Part shown: one piece after another, positions 44,480 through 53,542 of the stretch | Layout: every line of letters starts with the position of its first letter | Numbering within the stretch: position 1 is the first letter of the stretch | Origin: JAICSD01 sp963836665 | Lineage (GTDB): Bacteria > Acidobacteriota > Vicinamibacteria > Vicinamibacterales > 2-12-FULL-66-21 | Length of the DNA stretch: 64,000 nt | Direction of reading: 5' to 3' | NCBI GenBank assembly: GCA_963836665.1 | Contig: CAWIKL010000002.1 | Coordinates: forward strand, 682,001-746,000 | Program-made: the position numbers and the translations under genes | The notes under the pieces: model-generated | Told to the model about the DNA's origin: nothing | The model's input: only the letters and a program-made list of their open reading frames with translations | Databases searched by the model: none

Positions 44480-45268
44480 ATGAAGCGCATCATTCCCGTC
44501 GCGGTACTGCTATTCGTGTGCGCGTGTGGCTCAAGCTCCACAGCGCCGACGACACCTCCTGCCACCGCTCCAACAATCACCACCACGAACACGATGGTCT
44601 ACGTTGGCCAGGTCGTGCAATTCGCGGCCACCGGGACCGCGCCTATCACCTGGGGCGGCGACCAGCCGTCCATCGCCACCATCGACGGGCCTACCGGTAA
44701 GGTGACAGGCGCAGGCATCGGTAACGTGACGATCTGGGCCGACAATGCCGGCGGCCACACCACACGTCTCCTTCGTGTGCTACCGAGCTACGCAGGGAAC
44801 TGGGCGGGGAACTACGTGGTCAACGGCTGTCAGTCGAGCCTTGGCTGGACTACGATAATAGCCTTCTGCAGCAACTTCCCGATCGGGGCCGTCCTCAATA
44901 TGAATCTGGGCATGAACCAGACCGATGACAAGGTCACGAGCGGCGCGTTCGCCTTAGGAACCAATCAGGGCACGCTGAACCCGACAACCGTCGACGCGTC
45001 TGGGCTCTTGCCGCTCACCGGTGTCAGCAACAGCGTGAGCGGCACTTTGACTACTAGCATCAACTTGTCGAACGCCAGGTTCCTGTCGCAACAGGCCGGG
45101 ACGATGACTGGCACGTTCGATTCGACGTGGAGTCAGACGGGAACGGGCTCGTTGTCGGGCTTCGGTATCCTTAGCTGCACGCTCCGAGTCATGACGCGGA
45201 CCAGCGGAGGGCCGAGCGACGGCTGGCTTCTTTGTCCAGCCGCCGCAGCAGCAGGGCCTCACACTTGA
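44480..45268 (+). CDS. Lipoprotein with bacterial Ig-like domain
   Basis: A 262-residue lipoprotein. The signal ends in a lipobox FVCAC (Cys16). A Big_2-like domain follows (about 35-100): TITTTNTMVYVGQVVQFAAT, ITWGGDQPSIATIDGPTGKV, TGAGIGNVTIWADNAGG. The remainder is a beta-rich, Ser/Thr/Gly-rich domain (SGTLTTSINLSNARFLSQQA), common in Acidobacteria secreted proteins, without a known activity. The ATG is preceded by a gggag site. Cell-surface or outer-membrane location is expected. Confidence 0.8.
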   Translation: MKRIIPVAVLLFVCACGSSSTAPTTPPATAPTITTTNTMVYVGQVVQFAATGTAPITWGGDQPSIATIDGPTGKVTGAGIGNVTIWADNAGGHTTRLLRVLPSYAGNWAGNYVVNGCQSSLGWTTIIAFCSNFPIGAVLNMNLGMNQTDDKVTSGAFALGTNQGTLNPTTVDASGLLPLTGVSNSVSGTLTTSINLSNARFLSQQAGTMTGTFDSTWSQTGTGSLSGFGILSCTLRVMTRTSGGPSDGWLLCPAAAAAGPHT

Positions 45269-45651
45269 GCAGATGCTGCAACGACTGCGGCGATGAGTGC
45301 CGAGTTTGCGGAGGCGCGGTCGGCGGAGTGTTGAATTTGTAACTCCGATCAACGGAAGTTGTCTGGAGTGTGGGGATGCAGACGCGGCATGCCTACCGTC
45401 TTTAGAGGGTGGGTGCCGGGTTAGTCAGCCCACCGCGCTGCGCTTCCCCAGCGCGACTCGGCACCGAACCTGCGCCCTTAGCCGGTCCAATGCTTAACAT
45501 GCCGTTCTCCCGTTCGCTACGGAGGCGGTCTCACTCCGTCGTTGCCGACGGGGGTTTAGAATCAATTGATTGTCCCGCCGCTGGCCGGCGGTCAAATTCT
45601 ATTAAGACTTCGTAGGTCGCCAGGCGAAGAGAGATCGGCCCTTGCGCCGAT
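45269..45651. other. Intergenic stretch, nothing coding seen
   Basis: Convergent between the lipoprotein gene (plus) and a minus-strand gene. A short stem (ggtggg / cccacc, about 45408-45436) could help termination. No gene recognised. Confidence 0.4.
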
Positions 45652-46221
45652 TCACTTCGCCTTTAAGACGCTGATGACCGCGTGGGCATCTGGTTGCACC
45701 GAGCGCGCCGCCTGAAGCGCCCGTTCGACACGCGAGGAAGGCAGACCGCCCATTTCGGCAATGGCAATGACGGTCAGGCCGTCGAGTGACACTAATTCAT
45801 TTCTGTAATCGGCGCACTTCGTATCGAACGCCTCGACGAGCACAGCCGGTCGCTTGAGCGCCGCTAGAAGACCGTCGAGATAGTACGGGTCAAGTTCCTC
45901 GAGTTTTGGCCGCCCGTTCGACGTGAGGGTCTCATACGTACCAGTGGGATCGCTCGTAAGGCCGGTCACCACGCCGTGGGCGAACCCAATCCTGTAGCCG
46001 GCCATTACACGGCCTATGTCCGTCTTCTGTTGGCTCTGAAGCTGCTGCGCCCTCCACTTTGAGCAGTGAAACCCGTCATCGGACTGATGGGCGTTCGTCC
46101 TACTTAAATCGCTCAGTCGAGTTCCGCTAGAATCACGGGAGTCCAACGGACCTGTGGCTGCCGTCGCCGCGATGGCGAGAACGATCACCAGGCCCGTCAC
46201 GATAACTCGTCTAATAGACAT
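45652..46221 (-). CDS. Exported protein of unknown function
   Basis: A 189-residue protein with a signal peptide (MSIRRVIVTGLVIVLAIAAT, cleavage near TAA). The mature part contains CSKWRAQQLQSQQKTDIGRV, GYRIGFAHGVVTGL and a C-terminal helical domain with VISVLKAK. The pattern of GY-GF-GV near the start resembles Rap1a/Tai-like helical proteins, but weakly. The start at MSIRR is preferred to one three codons upstream, and overlaps the end of the preceding nuclease fragment. Confidence 0.55.
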   Translation of the reverse strand: MSIRRVIVTGLVIVLAIAATAATGPLDSRDSSGTRLSDLSRTNAHQSDDGFHCSKWRAQQLQSQQKTDIGRVMAGYRIGFAHGVVTGLTSDPTGTYETLTSNGRPKLEELDPYYLDGLLAALKRPAVLVEAFDTKCADYRNELVSLDGLTVIAIAEMGGLPSSRVERALQAARSVQPDAHAVISVLKAK

Positions 46222-46489
46222 CGATGCCACCTTTCAGTTCAACGCGGGTGAGCAGAAATCGTCCCAGTGTGGTTCGCCCTGCGGTTTGGGATCTACTTCC
46301 GGCTCGTCGTCGTCCGGTTCCTGTGATCGGTAAACCTCGCTTGTTGAGCAGCTCTCCGAGCGCGACGACATCTGGGTGAGGGTCGTCAGCCACCTTTTTG
46401 CTGAGGCGTAGGTAAAGGTCAAGAGCGAGAATTAGCTCGTCGCGGTACCTCGTCTGGTTTCGAGCAGCTGTCACGCGATTCCTTGCCAT
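46211..46489 (-). pseudogene. N-terminal fragment of an HNH-type restriction endonuclease
   Basis: The segment RYRDELILALDLYLRLSKKV then HPDVVALGELLNKRGLPI is the recognisable N-terminal helix pair of a widespread HNH restriction endonuclease family (usually WTRDELILALDLY). After about residue 55 the similarity stops and the sequence becomes low-complexity, so the HNH domain is lost. It overlaps the following gene. Confidence 0.6.
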
Positions 46490-46507
46490 CGTTTTTTGCT
46501 GTCGCGC

Positions 46508-47080
46508 TCACCTCATCAGCTTGAGCGGTTTATCGAGACCATTCTGCTTTAAACCCATCTCCGCGCCTTTCGATTCGTCTTCTGGCTCCAGTGTGTATGA
46601 CCACGTTTCGCCAAAACCATCCCCGAATGTTACGCGCTTAAAACCGATCTTCTGGAGCCCGCCGAGCATGCTGACCGGGCTCATTGAACCACCGTCTGTC
46701 AACTTGTGAACGGCGGCTCGCGACATCAACGACCACTTCAGGGTCACGTTTTCCTTATTGGCGCCACTCAACGTGATCGTCACATTCATCCCTTGATCGA
46801 GGAAGGCTCGATCCGCTGTCTTAGCCCAGGCCTCACGCTGAATAATCATAAGCACCCGAGCAGCTTTTGAGATGTAGTTCACCATCGTTGAACGGCAGGC
46901 TTCGAGCTTTGGCACCAGCGCGACTGCAGCACTCCACTGTTCGTCGCTGGCCTTGACGAGCAGTAATTTCGACCAGACTAAACCGAGTTGTGATGGCTGT
47001 TGGCACATCGGCGAATCAGTCACGATCTGCTGAGCGCCGGTGATGTCTGCTGCCGAGCACCACTTGGGCCCAGGATGCAC
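46508..47080 (-). CDS. Hypothetical protein
   Basis: A 190-residue protein, not recognised. It has a well-behaved helical N-terminal half (SKLLLVKASDEQWSAAVALV, YISKAARVLMIIQREAWAKT) and a beta-rich C-terminal half (MNVTITLSGANKENVTLKWS, RVTFGDGFGETWSYTLEPED). No signal peptide. The extreme N-terminus overlaps, on the opposite strand, a signal-peptide-like frame of the next gene, so one of the two is probably truncated. Codon usage and composition look coding. Confidence 0.5.
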   Translation of the reverse strand: MHPGPKWCSAADITGAQQIVTDSPMCQQPSQLGLVWSKLLLVKASDEQWSAAVALVPKLEACRSTMVNYISKAARVLMIIQREAWAKTADRAFLDQGMNVTITLSGANKENVTLKWSLMSRAAVHKLTDGGSMSPVSMLGGLQKIGFKRVTFGDGFGETWSYTLEPEDESKGAEMGLKQNGLDKPLKLMR

Positions 47081-47187
47081 AAACCGACTCGTTCCCGATC
47101 CCAGGCTGCGGGTCCAATCTGAACGTCAGCAATAGCAGTGCGCAACTCGGTCCCAACGCCTGGCTGCAATACATCGTCGAGACGCGA

Positions 47188-48021
47188 GTGGACTTCAACC
47201 TGTGCGTCTTCATTGTTGGCGTGACCGCCTACACAGCGGGAGTCGATGGGTCCGCCCTCTCAGCGCAGGGGACCTTCTCCGCGTCGGTCACCAAGCAGGT
47301 GGCGGTGCCCTCTTTCGGGACATGGACGACAAATGGGTTCCATTCGTCAGCAACCCCTATTCCTGGCGTGACGTTTACCGCAAATACATCGAGTCAGGCG
47401 CAGGTGTCACCGCACGATGATCCGCCGCCCGATCCGCCGGCGGACTGCGAGGGGGATATCGATCCAGACACTGGCAAGTGCATCTGGAACTACGACCCGA
47501 TTGTCATCGATATGGATCGGAAGAGCTACAAACTCGCCAGCATGAACGATGGCGTGCTGTTTGACCTCAAGGGGGATGGGAATGTCCAGCGCATTGGCTG
47601 GACCCGCGAGGGTGCCGAGGAGGCGTTCTTGGCCTTCGACCGCAACGGCAATGGGAGGATCGATGATGGGACAGAGCTTTTCGGATCTCAAACGCCGGTC
47701 TTGGGAGGACGAGCCACCGCGCCGAATGGGTTCGAGGCGCTCAAATTCCTCCTGCCGCTGACCAGTGCGGGAGATCTGCTCGATGCCCGCTCGCCCGCGT
47801 GGTCAAAGCTCCTCCTGTGGACGGATCGCAATCACAATGGCATCTCAGAGCCTGACGAAATTGTCCGCCTCGCGGATTCCGATATCGCCGCCATCAGCCT
47901 GTCCTATACAGACTCGGCTCGGAAGGACGCCTCTGGGAATTGGTTCCGGGAGAAGGCGGACCTCATCTGGAAGGATGGCCGCACCACGAAGGTCTACGAT
48001 ATTTGGCTGACGATGCGCTAA
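47188..48021 (+). CDS. EF-hand-like calcium-binding repeat protein, possibly 5'-truncated
   Basis: A 277-residue protein from a GTG at 47188. Two calcium-loop motifs are clear: FDRNGNGRIDDGTELFGSQT and WTDRNHNGISEPDEIVRLAD, in the context FDLKGDGNVQRIGWTREGAE that is typical of dockerin-like cell-surface proteins. The same frame is open upstream to about 47045 and reads LLPSTTWAQDAQTDSFPIPG, which looks like the end of a signal peptide, but no start codon precedes it. The true N-terminus has probably been lost to a rearrangement. Confidence 0.6.
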   Translation: MDFNLCVFIVGVTAYTAGVDGSALSAQGTFSASVTKQVAVPSFGTWTTNGFHSSATPIPGVTFTANTSSQAQVSPHDDPPPDPPADCEGDIDPDTGKCIWNYDPIVIDMDRKSYKLASMNDGVLFDLKGDGNVQRIGWTREGAEEAFLAFDRNGNGRIDDGTELFGSQTPVLGGRATAPNGFEALKFLLPLTSAGDLLDARSPAWSKLLLWTDRNHNGISEPDEIVRLADSDIAAISLSYTDSARKDASGNWFREKADLIWKDGRTTKVYDIWLTMR

Positions 48022-48485
48022 CGTGTCCTTGGTGTCACATGTGTCCTAACGACTTCTCTTTGTCCTGATCTGATGGTTATGACTTAATCAGAATAGAGTA
48101 GATTCCGATGAGACACATGGGACAATACCAACTTCAGGCGATGCGATGACTCTTCTGACCGTCGATGAACCGTTCTCCAGTTCCTCTCACCTTCTGCCCT
48201 TTCGGCTGGCCGATTTCTGGCGGTGGGCGGTGAAGTGCACCTTGGACTCGTTCAGGGCAATCGTGGGGACGTTTCGGCGGCGGTTGCACGCAACTGCTCA
48301 GCTCGGCATGGCCGTTGCTGAGGCCGCGATCAGCCCGTCAAGAATTGGCAACTTTCAGCCAGATTCCGCGTAGCCGACTCGGCGAAAGTCTGCGCTGGCA
48401 GCGACTAAAGGCCTCGAAAGTTGGCAACGCAGTAAGACGGTTCTTCACCTTGCAGTCGGATCACTCGGAGTTCAGGAGACACTTC
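48022..48485. other. Upstream region of the second PEP-CTERM gene
   Basis: An imperfect inverted repeat (gtcacatgtgtcct near 48035, agacacatgggac near 48112) flanks an AT-rich 70 bases and could be an operator. A plus-strand frame (LPFRLADFWRWAVKC within 48146-48373) has a familiar-looking core but no supported start. Direct repeats of ttggcaac occur near 48350 and 48422. Confidence 0.35.
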
Positions 48486-49118
48486 ATGCCCGATTTTCGT
48501 CGATGGGTTCTCGCGGTTGTGCTGGGGCTCGCGCTAATAGGCGTGACGCCGGTAGGCAGCTACGCCGCGCCGATCTTAGATCAGAGTCAAACCATCACGT
48601 CGTTTAGCGGCAGCATTGGTTGCAGCGGTAGCCCAACCTTTTCTTTGATCTGCGGCCAGTCCTTCACGGTCGGCTTAACCGGAACGCTCACATCGGTCGA
48701 TTTATACCTACGCGGCGCCGGGGGGACGCCAGAGGCCGGTATCTACACTGACGTCTCCACTTCGGGCGGCACTCTCGCCCAGACCAGTCCAACGGTCCTG
48801 GCATTCAGCGGAGCGGGCTTTTATTCGTTCACATTCAATCACGCGGTTTCGGCTGGCGATGTGTTGTTCTTCGGATTGCGCGAGGACAACGGCGACTCTA
48901 TGGAGATGCCGATTACCCTCTCGAACAGTTATGGCCCCGGCAATCCCTTCATATATAGTTCGCCCTCAACCTTCTTCATTGTCCAAGGGCAGGATGCCGC
49001 ATTTCGCACGTTCGTGGATACCGATGCGGCTCCAGTGCCCGAACCCGCCTCCCTCACCCTGCTGGGCCTCGGCCTGACCGGCATGGGCACGCGGCGCTGG
49101 CGGAAGCGGAAGGCGTAA
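48486..49118 (+). CDS. PEP-CTERM sorted secreted protein
   Basis: A 210-residue protein. The ATG at 48486 has a ggag site seven bases upstream. Signal peptide FRRWVLAVVLGLALIGVTPV, mature start near YAAPILDQ. The C-terminal sorting signal is VPEPASLTLLGLGLTGMGTR followed by RRWRKRKA. The body (SFTVGLTGTLTSVDLYLRGA) is a beta-sandwich of the choice-of-anchor type. It is followed by a strong terminator at 49143. Confidence 0.88.
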   Translation: MPDFRRWVLAVVLGLALIGVTPVGSYAAPILDQSQTITSFSGSIGCSGSPTFSLICGQSFTVGLTGTLTSVDLYLRGAGGTPEAGIYTDVSTSGGTLAQTSPTVLAFSGAGFYSFTFNHAVSAGDVLFFGLREDNGDSMEMPITLSNSYGPGNPFIYSSPSTFFIVQGQDAAFRTFVDTDAAPVPEPASLTLLGLGLTGMGTRRWRKRKA

Positions 49119-49142
49119 GCCAATTATCATCGGGAAGTGGTC

Positions 49143-49170
49143 AGGGCCGCAGCGATGCGGCCCTTGCTTT
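49143..49170 (+). terminator. Rho-independent terminator after the PEP-CTERM gene
   Basis: A perfect 9-bp stem AGGGCCGCA / TGCGGCCCT around a GCGA tetraloop, followed by TGCTTT, 25 bases after the stop codon. This is a textbook intrinsic terminator for the plus-strand gene. Confidence 0.88.
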
Positions 49171-49192
49171 GTGCGGTCTTCACTAGTGGACC

Positions 49193-50284
49193 GTACTAAC
49201 GAGTTGTACAGCGGTCATGCGATTCTCCGCGACGGATCCGAGTACGACCAGCGGATGGGCGTGGCGGTCTTGTTGTAATGCTTGATATAGCGCATCAGCT
49301 TGCGGCGCAGATCGGTGACGGAGGTGAAGATGCCCCGCGCCGTGACGTCGCGCTCGATCTTGGAAAACCAGAGTTCGACTTGATTGAGCCAGGACGCATA
49401 CGTCGGCGTGTAATGGAGATGGACCTGCGGATGCGCCACCAGGAACGTGCGGACCTGCTGCGTTTTGTGGGCCGAGAGGTTGTCCACGATGATGTGGATC
49501 TCGCGTCGTCGGGGTTGGGTGTCGATGACCGTCTGCAAGAAGCCGACAAACTCGGCGCTGGTGTGCCGCGCCGCGGTATGACCGACGACCTCGCCCGTCT
49601 TCGTATTGAGTGCCGCATAGAGCGACAGGGTCCCGTGCCGGTAGTACTCGAAGCCGTGACGTTCGACGCGCCCGGGCGACAACGGCAGGACGGGGTCGAG
49701 TCGGTCGAGGGCTTGAATCGCCGTCTTCTCGTCGATGCACAACACCACGGCGTGCTGCGGGGGATCGAGGTACAACCCGATGACATCCGCGGCCTTGGTC
49801 TCGAAGTCGGGATCGGTCGACTTCATGTACCGCTCGAGGCGATGGGGCTGCAGGCCGGCATGCCGCCAGGCGCGCGCGACAATCGTGTGTTGCACGCCCA
49901 GCTGTCGGCCCAGCGCGCGTGTGGACCAGTGGGTCGCACCGTGCGGCGGCGGGCGCCGCGTCCACGTCATGATGCGCGCCTCCAAGGCTGGGGTCAGGAC
50001 GGTCGGCTTCGAGCCGCGATGTCGGGCCGCCAATCCGGCGAGTCCGTCCGTCACGAACCGCTGCTTCCACAAGGCGATCGTCCGCGAGCTGCAGCCGGTC
50101 ATCGCGGCGATCCTGGCGTAGCTGCAGCCGTCGGCCAGCAACAGAATGACGCGCGCGCGGCGGGCCGCATCGGCCCGACCGCGTCCCGATCGCACGCGCG
50201 CTTCGAGCTCGGTGCGTTGGTCGGCGGTGAGCACCAGCGAAGTCGGTGGCATGCGCCATCATACGATTTACAACTCGTTAGTAC
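49193..50284. mobile_element. IS630 family insertion sequence
   Basis: Perfect 16-bp terminal inverted repeats gtactaacgagttgta (49193-49208) and tacaactcgttagtac (50269-50284), with a TA at each end as expected for IS630/Tc1 target duplication. It has landed inside a hairpin: actagtgg upstream and ccactagt downstream are reverse complements. Confidence 0.85.
49215..50252 (-). CDS. IS630 family transposase
   Basis: A 345-residue DDE transposase. N-terminal helix-turn-helix (GCSYARIAAMTGCSSRTIAL then WKQRF). Catalytic residues lie in VLCIDEKTAIQAL, HIIVDNLSAHKT and YASWLNQVELWFSKIERD. Length normal, frame intact, so the element may be active. Confidence 0.93.
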   Translation of the reverse strand: MPPTSLVLTADQRTELEARVRSGRGRADAARRARVILLLADGCSYARIAAMTGCSSRTIALWKQRFVTDGLAGLAARHRGSKPTVLTPALEARIMTWTRRPPPHGATHWSTRALGRQLGVQHTIVARAWRHAGLQPHRLERYMKSTDPDFETKAADVIGLYLDPPQHAVVLCIDEKTAIQALDRLDPVLPLSPGRVERHGFEYYRHGTLSLYAALNTKTGEVVGHTAARHTSAEFVGFLQTVIDTQPRRREIHIIVDNLSAHKTQQVRTFLVAHPQVHLHYTPTYASWLNQVELWFSKIERDVTARGIFTSVTDLRRKLMRYIKHYNKTATPIRWSYSDPSRRIA

Positions 50285-51114
50285 AAGCCACTAGTATGAG
50301 TAGCTCGTGACTGACTTTCGCATCGCACTGTTACCCGTGTTCCAAGCATAGTGCCAGGTCGCCGAACAACGCCGGCCACATCAAGGGGCCCGACGTCCAC
50401 CATACGCTGTCCTTGGCGGCGAACTCGGACAGCGGGGCGCCGATGCCTGAAAGCCGCGCCAATGCTAACGCCATGACGCTCGACGCCACCATGAGAGCCG
50501 CACCTACGTCTCCCTGTCAGATCTGTTGACGCGGGAAAGAACCATTTCGCCCGCTATGCCAGCGAGGGCGAGCGTCCTGCACTCCTCCGGGTCGCCACTC
50601 AGGACCTCTTCGAGGCGAGCCCGCACGTCGAGCCACAGTTTTGCCGATTCAACTCGGGAGCACCGCGCATGGTGAACGGACGAAAATCTTCCCGAGGACG
50701 AAGCACCTATCTGCCGTGTGCCTCACTCGACGTGCCGCCCGGCAGGGTGCAGGAGGTGGTGTTCGCAGGCGCCGTGCGCATCCCGTATCTCGACACCGCC
50801 TCTCGATACGAGGGGCCGTGGACACGCCTTCGGTGATTTTCCGCTACGCCACTGAGGCCTAACGATCCTGACGAGGTCCTTATGAGACCGGACCAAATCT
50901 AGACTCAGGTTATTATCCCCTTGCGGCTTCGTGCTTCTGCTTCTGAAGCAGCCTTTCATACGCCCTTCGGCACAAGCCCTTCATACGAATTCCCCTTTCA
51001 GTTCAGGCTTCCGAACAGTCGTTTCAGAAGCCGGCGCCTGCTAGTTGCGCGGGAAGAATGTCAGGCGGAAATGGGCTTGGCAAGGACGATATCCACAGGT
51101 AGACTTCGGCACCT
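50285..51114. other. Long stretch with no intact gene
   Basis: A minus-strand frame ending at 50504 reads SAKLWLDVRARLEEVLSGDP then EECRTLALAGIAGEMVLSRV, which looks like the end of a real protein (reminiscent of the last helices of M41/M50-like peptidase-related proteins), but no start is visible. Nothing else is convincing. A self-complementary gcttctgcttctgaagc lies near 50935. Confidence 0.4.
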
Positions 51115-51145
51115 ATGACGCCAACGCAGTGGGGACTTTTGCTAG
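51115..51145 (+). pseudogene. 5' end of a membrane-anchored gene split by the IS5-like element
   Basis: ATG ACG CCA ACG CAG TGG GGA CTT TTG leads into CTAG, the target duplication. Resuming after the element, the frame continues GGG GTT GCA GGC GTG. The joined N-terminus MTPTQWGLLLGVAGVLATVA is a membrane helix. The coding sequence is therefore this segment plus 52594-53135. Confidence 0.85.
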
Positions 51146-52589
51146 CAGCCCGTGGTGCAAGTGCATGAATTGAGATCGACAGGCTCCCTGGGTCGTACTA
51201 CACTGCGCGCATGTCGATGGGTAAACGCAAGCGTCAGCGTGCCACCGAGCTGTGGGTGCCGACCACCGACCTGCCGGTCGCCCCGTCGCACCCGTTCTAT
51301 CGGCGCCTGAACGACCTCCTCCGCGTGGGTGACTTCGATCGGTTTGTCGAGGGCGCCTGCCAGAGATTCTACGCCGCCCGCATGGGCCGGCCGAGCCTGG
51401 CGCCCGGTCTGTACTTCCGGCTCCTGCTGGTCGGCTACTTCGAAGGACTCGACTCCGAGCGCGGGATCGCGTGGCGGGCGGCGGATTCGCTGGCGTTGCG
51501 CGATTTCCTCGGGCTGGCGTTACACGAGTCCGCGCCCGATCACTCGACGATCTCGCGCACGCGACGCCTCATCGATCTCGAGACCCATCAAACCGTCTTC
51601 CTCTGGGTGCTGGACTACCTCGCGGCGGCGAAGCTGCTCAAGGGCACGACCCTCGGCGTGGACGGCACGACGCTGGAAGCGAATGCAGCCCTGCGGACCA
51701 TCGTCCGGCGCGACACCGGCGAGGGCTATCAGGAGTTCTTGACCGGGTTGGCGAAGGCGTCGGGCATCGGGACACCCACGCGGGCCGATCTCGCGCGGAT
51801 CGATCGGAAGCGAAAGAAGAAGGGCTCGAATGACGATTGGACGCATCCCCATGATCCGGACGCCAAGATCACGAAGATGAAAGACGGTCGCACCCACTTG
51901 GCCCACAAAGCCGAGCACGCCGTCGATCTCGACACCGGGGCCGTCGTGGCCGTGACCCTCCAAGATGCGGATGACGGCGACACCACCACAATGCAGGAGA
52001 CGTTGCGCCAGGCCGCGGACCATCTCACGGCCGTGCTGCCCGCCAGCGACGGGTTCCGCGCGTTAGTCACCGACAAAGGGTTTCACAGTAATGACCGGTT
52101 GGTCGACCTGACGCGACGCGGCATCCGCACCTACATCTCGGAGCCGGACCGAGGACGGCGGCACTGGCGGCACAAGGCGGAGGCGCGCGATGCGGTCTAC
52201 GCCAACCGGCGACGGATCCGCGGACCGCGCGGCCTCAGGTTACTCCGCTGCCGCGGCGAGTTGCTCGAACGGACGTTCGCCCACATCTACGGCACTGGCG
52301 GGATGCGCCGGACGCATCTCCGCGGTCACCGAAACATCCTGAAACGCCTACTCGTGCATGTTGGCGGGTTCAATCTCGGCCTCCTCATGCGGACCATCTG
52401 TGGCGTGGGCACACCGCGGGGCCTCCAGGGCCGAGTCGCCGCGCTGTTGGCGACGCTATGGGTGATCATCGACCCGAGGCGACGTTCAGCGGCGGTCACT
52501 CACGCGTTCCACGCCCAACGCACCGCCGTGCGCGGGACCTTCACGCAGTCGCCGTTGTTCATACGAAGCGCGACTTGTGCCACGGGCTG
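51146..52589. mobile_element. IS5-like insertion sequence, copy 2 (1,444 bp)
   Basis: It has the same terminal repeats (cagcccgtgg / ccacgggctg) and the same length as copy 1 at 17142-18585, in opposite orientation. CTAG duplications are at 51142-51145 and 52590-52593. It interrupts a gene after its ninth codon. Confidence 0.93.
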
Positions 52590-52593
52590 CTAG
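51211..52593 (+). CDS. IS5-like (IS1182-related) transposase, copy 2
   Basis: A 460-residue transposase with the same deduced protein as copy 1. DDE regions are LGVDGTTLEANA, LVTDKGFHS and RGELLERTFAHIYG. The final codon TGC ends with the C of the flanking CTAG and the stop TAG is entirely target DNA. Being identical across about 1.4 kb to a copy 34 kb away, the element has moved recently or the copies are kept alike by recombination. Confidence 0.93.
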   Translation: MSMGKRKRQRATELWVPTTDLPVAPSHPFYRRLNDLLRVGDFDRFVEGACQRFYAARMGRPSLAPGLYFRLLLVGYFEGLDSERGIAWRAADSLALRDFLGLALHESAPDHSTISRTRRLIDLETHQTVFLWVLDYLAAAKLLKGTTLGVDGTTLEANAALRTIVRRDTGEGYQEFLTGLAKASGIGTPTRADLARIDRKRKKKGSNDDWTHPHDPDAKITKMKDGRTHLAHKAEHAVDLDTGAVVAVTLQDADDGDTTTMQETLRQAADHLTAVLPASDGFRALVTDKGFHSNDRLVDLTRRGIRTYISEPDRGRRHWRHKAEARDAVYANRRRIRGPRGLRLLRCRGELLERTFAHIYGTGGMRRTHLRGHRNILKRLLVHVGGFNLGLLMRTICGVGTPRGLQGRVAALLATLWVIIDPRRRSAAVTHAFHAQRTAVRGTFTQSPLFIRSATCATGC

Positions 52594-53135
52594 GGGTTGC
52601 AGGCGTGCTTGCAACCGTGGCCGCGTGGTTCTGGCCGCGCCCTGGCCCACCCACGTCGAATAATTCAGTGGGAGACCAGAACGCGATTGGACAGGTCGTT
52701 CAGGCCGGCGGCGACATCCATTTTCACGCACCACCAGCAGAAGCACTCCATGCTTCCGCTGTTCGACGTCACACAGCAGGCCTTTCAGTCATAGAATTTA
52801 GCGCGCTACTTGAGAAAGCCGACGCTTTTCACCGGAAAGATATCGTTTCACATTACGCGGGTAAGAGCTTTCAGATAAACGGGCGTATTAAGGATATTTC
52901 CAAACGAGACACCTATTGCCGAGTCTATGTCGACATGGCCATCTCGTCTGATGCTTGGCCGGTCTCTGTCTCGGTTTTGATCCCCGCTGAACTGGCGCAC
53001 GACTTGAAGAATGTAAACACGCCCCGTTGGCATTTTTCGTGTGACGCGATTCTGGATTCTGACAATCCGCCGTCACCTTACATGATGAGGTTTGTGGCGC
53101 CGGAGCATATCTCGGTTGTTCCGTATTCAGTCTGA
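52594..53135 (+). pseudogene. Membrane-anchored protein with GDQN-type beta-repeat, 3' part
   Basis: The continuation of the gene starting at 51115. Joined, it encodes about 190 residues: an N-terminal membrane helix, a WPRPGPPTSNN linker, the segment NSVGDQNAIGQVVQAGGDIH (a short repeat-like motif common in bacterial membrane-associated sensors), then a beta/alpha domain (GKSFQINGRIKDISKRDTYC) ending VVPYSV. Only the insertion disrupts it. An in-frame GTG just after the insertion could allow a shortened product. Function unknown. Confidence 0.8.
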
Positions 53136-53224
53136 CTTATTCAACAGCATCGTCTTATTTGGCACATTCGTTTTGCTTCGCTACACTTTTGTTCGTGGCT
53201 ATCGGCGAAAGACCAACGTAAGCG

Positions 53225-53542
53225 CTACTTGCGAACTACCCGTTTGGCGACGTTGCCGTTCTGATCATAGATTGTAACGGTCGATATCCTGTCTTGCCGG
53301 CGTTTCAGATACTCCTTGGCGCGGTCTGCTACAACGTCAAGAAGCGCCTTTCCTACGGCGCCTGCCCCAGTAGCAATTACAACGACTACGGCGTGCGGAA
53401 CTTGGATTACCTGGGTGTCGCGGCGTTCAATACCGCCTCCCAACGCAGAAAGGTCCCGCTCGGCCTGTATTGAGACAACGTTGTCCAGACCGTCGATAAG
53501 ACGAAGGGCCGACTCCAAGTCGAGGAAATTGTCGTCAATCAT
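53225..53542 (-). CDS. Small protein with a central hydrophobic segment (EACC1-like?)
   Basis: A 105-residue protein: an acidic N-terminal domain (MIDDNFLDLESALRLIDGLD), a hydrophobic, glycine-rich stretch HAVVVVIATGAGAVGKALLD, then a basic helix and a short beta hairpin VTIYDQNGNVAKRVVRK. This layout resembles EACC1, a small component of NTP-dependent conflict systems. The similarity is weak and made by eye. Its start overlaps the stop of the next gene upstream by four bases (ATGA). Confidence 0.5.
   Translation of the reverse strand: MIDDNFLDLESALRLIDGLDNVVSIQAERDLSALGGGIERRDTQVIQVPHAVVVVIATGAGAVGKALLDVVADRAKEYLKRRQDRISTVTIYDQNGNVAKRVVRK

Noticed and set aside
48340..48440. Possible sigma-54 sites (ttggcaac words) upstream of the PEP-CTERM gene
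   Set aside because: The spacing between the GG and GC elements is off by one or more bases in each candidate.
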